Of a DNA stretch of 6,473 bases, positions 4,911-6,473 are shown piece by piece. The first letter of the stretch is position 1, and each line of letters begins with the position of its first letter. The translations under genes and the position numbers were made by a program. The notes beneath the pieces are model-generated. The model did not search any database. It was not told the origin of the DNA and worked only from the letters and a program-made list of their open reading frames with translations. This DNA comes from Deltaproteobacteria bacterium (GTDB lineage Bacteria; Desulfobacterota; BSN033; UBA1163), in the NCBI GenBank assembly GCA_016875155.1, contig VGSD01000171.1, positions 1 to 6,473 of the forward strand, in the 5' to 3' direction.

Positions 4911-6207
4911 GGTGACGATCGGGATTTTCGGCCTGGCTGTTGTGTTACTTTTATTCCTCACCGGAATCGAGTTAGGGTTTGCCATGGCCATCGTTGGGTT
5001 TTTAGGATTCAGCTATATTGTCTCCTTCAAGGCCGGGCTGAATCTCTTGGCCAAGGATATCTTCGATGTCTTTGCTAATTATGGATTTACCGTTATTCCC
5101 CTCTTTGTCCTCATGGGACAGATTGCCTTTAATGCCGGGATCGCGAAGAGATTGTATGACACGTCTCATAAGTTTATCGGACATATCCCCGGTGGTTTAG
5201 CGATGGCTACGGTGGGTGGAGCAGCCGCCTTCGGGACAGTTACGGGATCGGCCATTGCCACGGCCGCAACCTTCGGCAGTGTCGCATATCCTGAAATGGA
5301 TCGGTACCAGTATAAGCGAAAACTTTCCACGGGGATCATCGCTGTTTCAGGCACTCTCGGAAGCCTCATCCCTCCGAGCGTCACACTGATTGTTTTCGGC
5401 ATGATCACGGAAACAAGCATCGGCAAGTTATTTCTGGCGGCTGTCGTTCCAGGGTTGATCGTCACCTCTTCGTTTGTTTTGATCATCTATGGATGGTGCA
5501 AGATCGACCCCACGCTGGGGCCCAAGGGCGCAAAATCGACCTGGAAGGCGAGATGGCTCTCTCTTAAAGAGGTAATATGGGTCATCCTCATCTTCATCAT
5601 TGTGACGGGAGGGATGGCAAAAGGGTTTTTTACCCCCACTGAGGCCGGGAGCGCCGGGACATTCGCGGTTCTCCTTTTATCGGTTCTCAAAAGGGATATC
5701 AATTTCGAGGGATTCATCAAGTCCGTAGCCGAGTCTTTGCGTACCGCCTGTATGGTCCTCGTGCTGATTGCCGGCTCCACCATCCTGGGCCATTTTCTCG
5801 TGGTGACGAAGATCCCCATCCTGGCGGCCGATTGGGTGGGGGGGCTTCCTCTTCCACCCTATCTGATCATGATTTTCATCCTCCTCATTTATGAGATCGG
5901 TGGCTCTTTCATCGATGACCTCGCCTTTATGGTTCTGGCCACTCCTATCTTCTTTCCTATCGTCATCAAGCTGGGTTACGATCCCATCTGGTTTGGCGTC
6001 ATTCTCCATATTTTTGTCATGATCGGAGTCGTGATCCCTCCTGTGGCCGTCAATGTCTTCGTGGTCAGAAATATCACCAAAGTGCCTTTTGGCGAAATTT
6101 ACAGCGGGGTCTATCCCTTTTTGATCGGGATGGTCCTGTGCGCCGCTCTGCTGTTTATCTTTCCACATCTCATCACCTTTCTTCCCTCTCTCTTCGAGAT
6201 TTATTGA
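4903..6207 (+). CDS. dctM: TRAP transporter large permease subunit, DctM family
   Basis: This 434-residue polytopic inner-membrane protein forms the sodium-coupled transport path of the TRAP system, working with DctQ and receiving substrate from DctP. Hydrophobic segments run through almost the whole length, consistent with the 11-13 helices of the family. Diagnostic stretches are VIPLFVLMGQIAFNAGI (64-80), AAAFGTVTGSAIATAATFGS (107-126) in the first re-entrant region, GTLGSLIPPSVTLIVFG (150-166), FFTPTEAGSAG (242-252), DDLAFMVLATPIFFPIV (338-354), GYDPIWFGVI (358-367) and IPPVAVNVFVV (378-388). The repeated G-S and I-P-P elements in the two halves reflect the internal inverted repeat known for this superfamily. 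Length is normal and the gene looks intact. The ATG overlaps the end of dctQ and has GGAGGG (4893-4898) 4 nt upstream, inside dctQ. Substrate is not predictable from this subunit. Confidence 0.96.
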   Translation: MSEVTIGIFGLAVVLLLFLTGIELGFAMAIVGFLGFSYIVSFKAGLNLLAKDIFDVFANYGFTVIPLFVLMGQIAFNAGIAKRLYDTSHKFIGHIPGGLAMATVGGAAAFGTVTGSAIATAATFGSVAYPEMDRYQYKRKLSTGIIAVSGTLGSLIPPSVTLIVFGMITETSIGKLFLAAVVPGLIVTSSFVLIIYGWCKIDPTLGPKGAKSTWKARWLSLKEVIWVILIFIIVTGGMAKGFFTPTEAGSAGTFAVLLLSVLKRDINFEGFIKSVAESLRTACMVLVLIAGSTILGHFLVVTKIPILAADWVGGLPLPPYLIMIFILLIYEIGGSFIDDLAFMVLATPIFFPIVIKLGYDPIWFGVILHIFVMIGVVIPPVAVNVFVVRNITKVPFGEIYSGVYPFLIGMVLCAALLFIFPHLITFLPSLFEIY

Positions 6208-6308
6208 TGCGGCAGGTGTTTTTCCTTGCGGAATTTTCTTCCAAATTTTATAAGACAAGATATAACTTCTTATAAAGAGTATCAAAATTTAATTGGTATA
6301 GTCATCAT

Positions 6309-6385
6309 AAAATCTCCCCTCTCCCCTCTTTGCCAAAGAGGGGGATTATTCCTCCCTTTGGCAAAGGGAGGTTAGGAGGGATTTT
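6309..6385. repeat. 77-bp twin-hairpin intergenic repeat
   Basis: Two adjacent perfect hairpins sit inside a weaker outer stem. Hairpin one has arms CCCCTCTTT (6323-6331) and AAAGAGGGG (6335-6343). Hairpin two has arms CCTCCCTTT (6351-6359) and AAAGGGAGG (6363-6371). The outer arms AAAATCTCCCCT (6309-6320) and AGGAGGGATTTT (6374-6385) pair at 10 of 12 positions, with one mismatch and one possible G-U pair. The whole could fold as a three-way junction. Similar C/T-rich twin palindromes are, to my recollection, common dispersed repeats in environmental deltaproteobacterial genomes. No coding capacity. Confidence 0.75.
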
Positions 6386-6463
6386 ACAAATGAATGTCTT
6401 CTTCATTTTAATGTCCTTTTTTCACTCCTTGAAAAAATAATCCTCAAAAGGTAAATAACAGGC

Positions 6464-6471
6464 AGAGGAGG
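6464..6471 (+). promoter_or_regulatory. Probable ribosome binding site of a gene starting beyond the window
   Basis: AGAGGAGG ends two bases before the window edge with no start codon yet in range. The strength of the motif suggests that a rightward gene begins within about 10 nt outside the window. Its identity cannot be known from here. Confidence 0.5.
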
Positions 6472-6473
6472 CA

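Larger units (their letters stand above)
6208..6473. other. Intergenic region after dctM, no gene seen
   Basis: It holds an AT-rich stretch up to about 6308, the twin-hairpin repeat at 6309-6385, another AT-rich stretch, and a ribosome binding site at the very end. No intrinsic terminator with a proper T-run follows dctM directly, so the repeat may serve as the transcript end. Confidence 0.6.

Noticed and set aside
6226..6254. Possible promoter TTGCGG, 17 nt, TATAAG after dctM
   Set aside because: The -35 match is weak, the surroundings are AT-rich, and no gene start follows within the window.
5677..6285. Reverse open frame of 202 codons opposite dctM
   Set aside because: It is almost entirely antisense to the dctM 3' half; the charged, His/Asp-rich product is what antisense reading of hydrophobic codons gives.
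6309..6385. CRISPR array
   Set aside because: There are only two differing hairpins and no regular repeats separated by unique spacers.
6429..6457. Possible promoter TTGAAA, 17 nt, TAAATA
   Set aside because: Its transcription start would fall in or at the ribosome binding site at 6464-6471, leaving almost no leader; AT-rich DNA makes such matches common.

Overview
The window looks like a chromosomal segment of an anaerobic, probably uncultured, Desulfobacterota-type (deltaproteobacterial) organism. That guess rests on three things: two TRAP carboxylate transporters beside an acyl/aryl-AMP ligase and a flavoredoxin-like flavin reductase, strong AGGAGG-type ribosome binding sites, and short palindromic repeats (CCCCGTTAGAAAG and CTCCC(T)n types) between genes. 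No rRNA, tRNA, CRISPR array, transposase or phage gene is visible.

The left half is read leftward. From upstream to downstream it holds a flavin reductase-like protein (2923 to 2267), an AMP-dependent ligase most like aryl-acid adenylating enzymes (2051 to 375), and the first 71 codons of a TRAP substrate-binding protein (215 to the window edge). The flavin reductase and the ligase each have a good sigma70-like promoter. The gap between them is filled by inverted repeats of the CCCCGTTAGAAAG type, one of which supplies the last codons and stop of the flavin reductase gene.

The region 2924-3310 is a divergent control region. It carries a leftward promoter overlapped by a 17-bp palindrome, a tandem imperfect repeat, and a rightward promoter followed by a leader of about 180 nt with an unexplained perfect Shine-Dalgarno sequence.

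The right half is a complete rightward TRAP operon. It has the periplasmic binding protein dctP (3311-4327), a strong intrinsic terminator (4336-4375), the small membrane subunit dctQ (4428-4910) and the large membrane subunit dctM (4903-6207), the last two overlapping by 8 nt. After dctM lies a 77-bp twin-hairpin repeat. The window ends with a ribosome binding site that probably serves a gene starting just outside.

The simplest joint reading is import of an unidentified organic acid by a sodium-coupled TRAP system, followed by activation to an acyl-AMP and then probably an acyl-CoA by the ligase. The flavin reductase would be an accessory redox protein. The substrate cannot be read from the sequence. 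I saw no clearly unprecedented system; the most unusual material is in the repeats and in the control regions.
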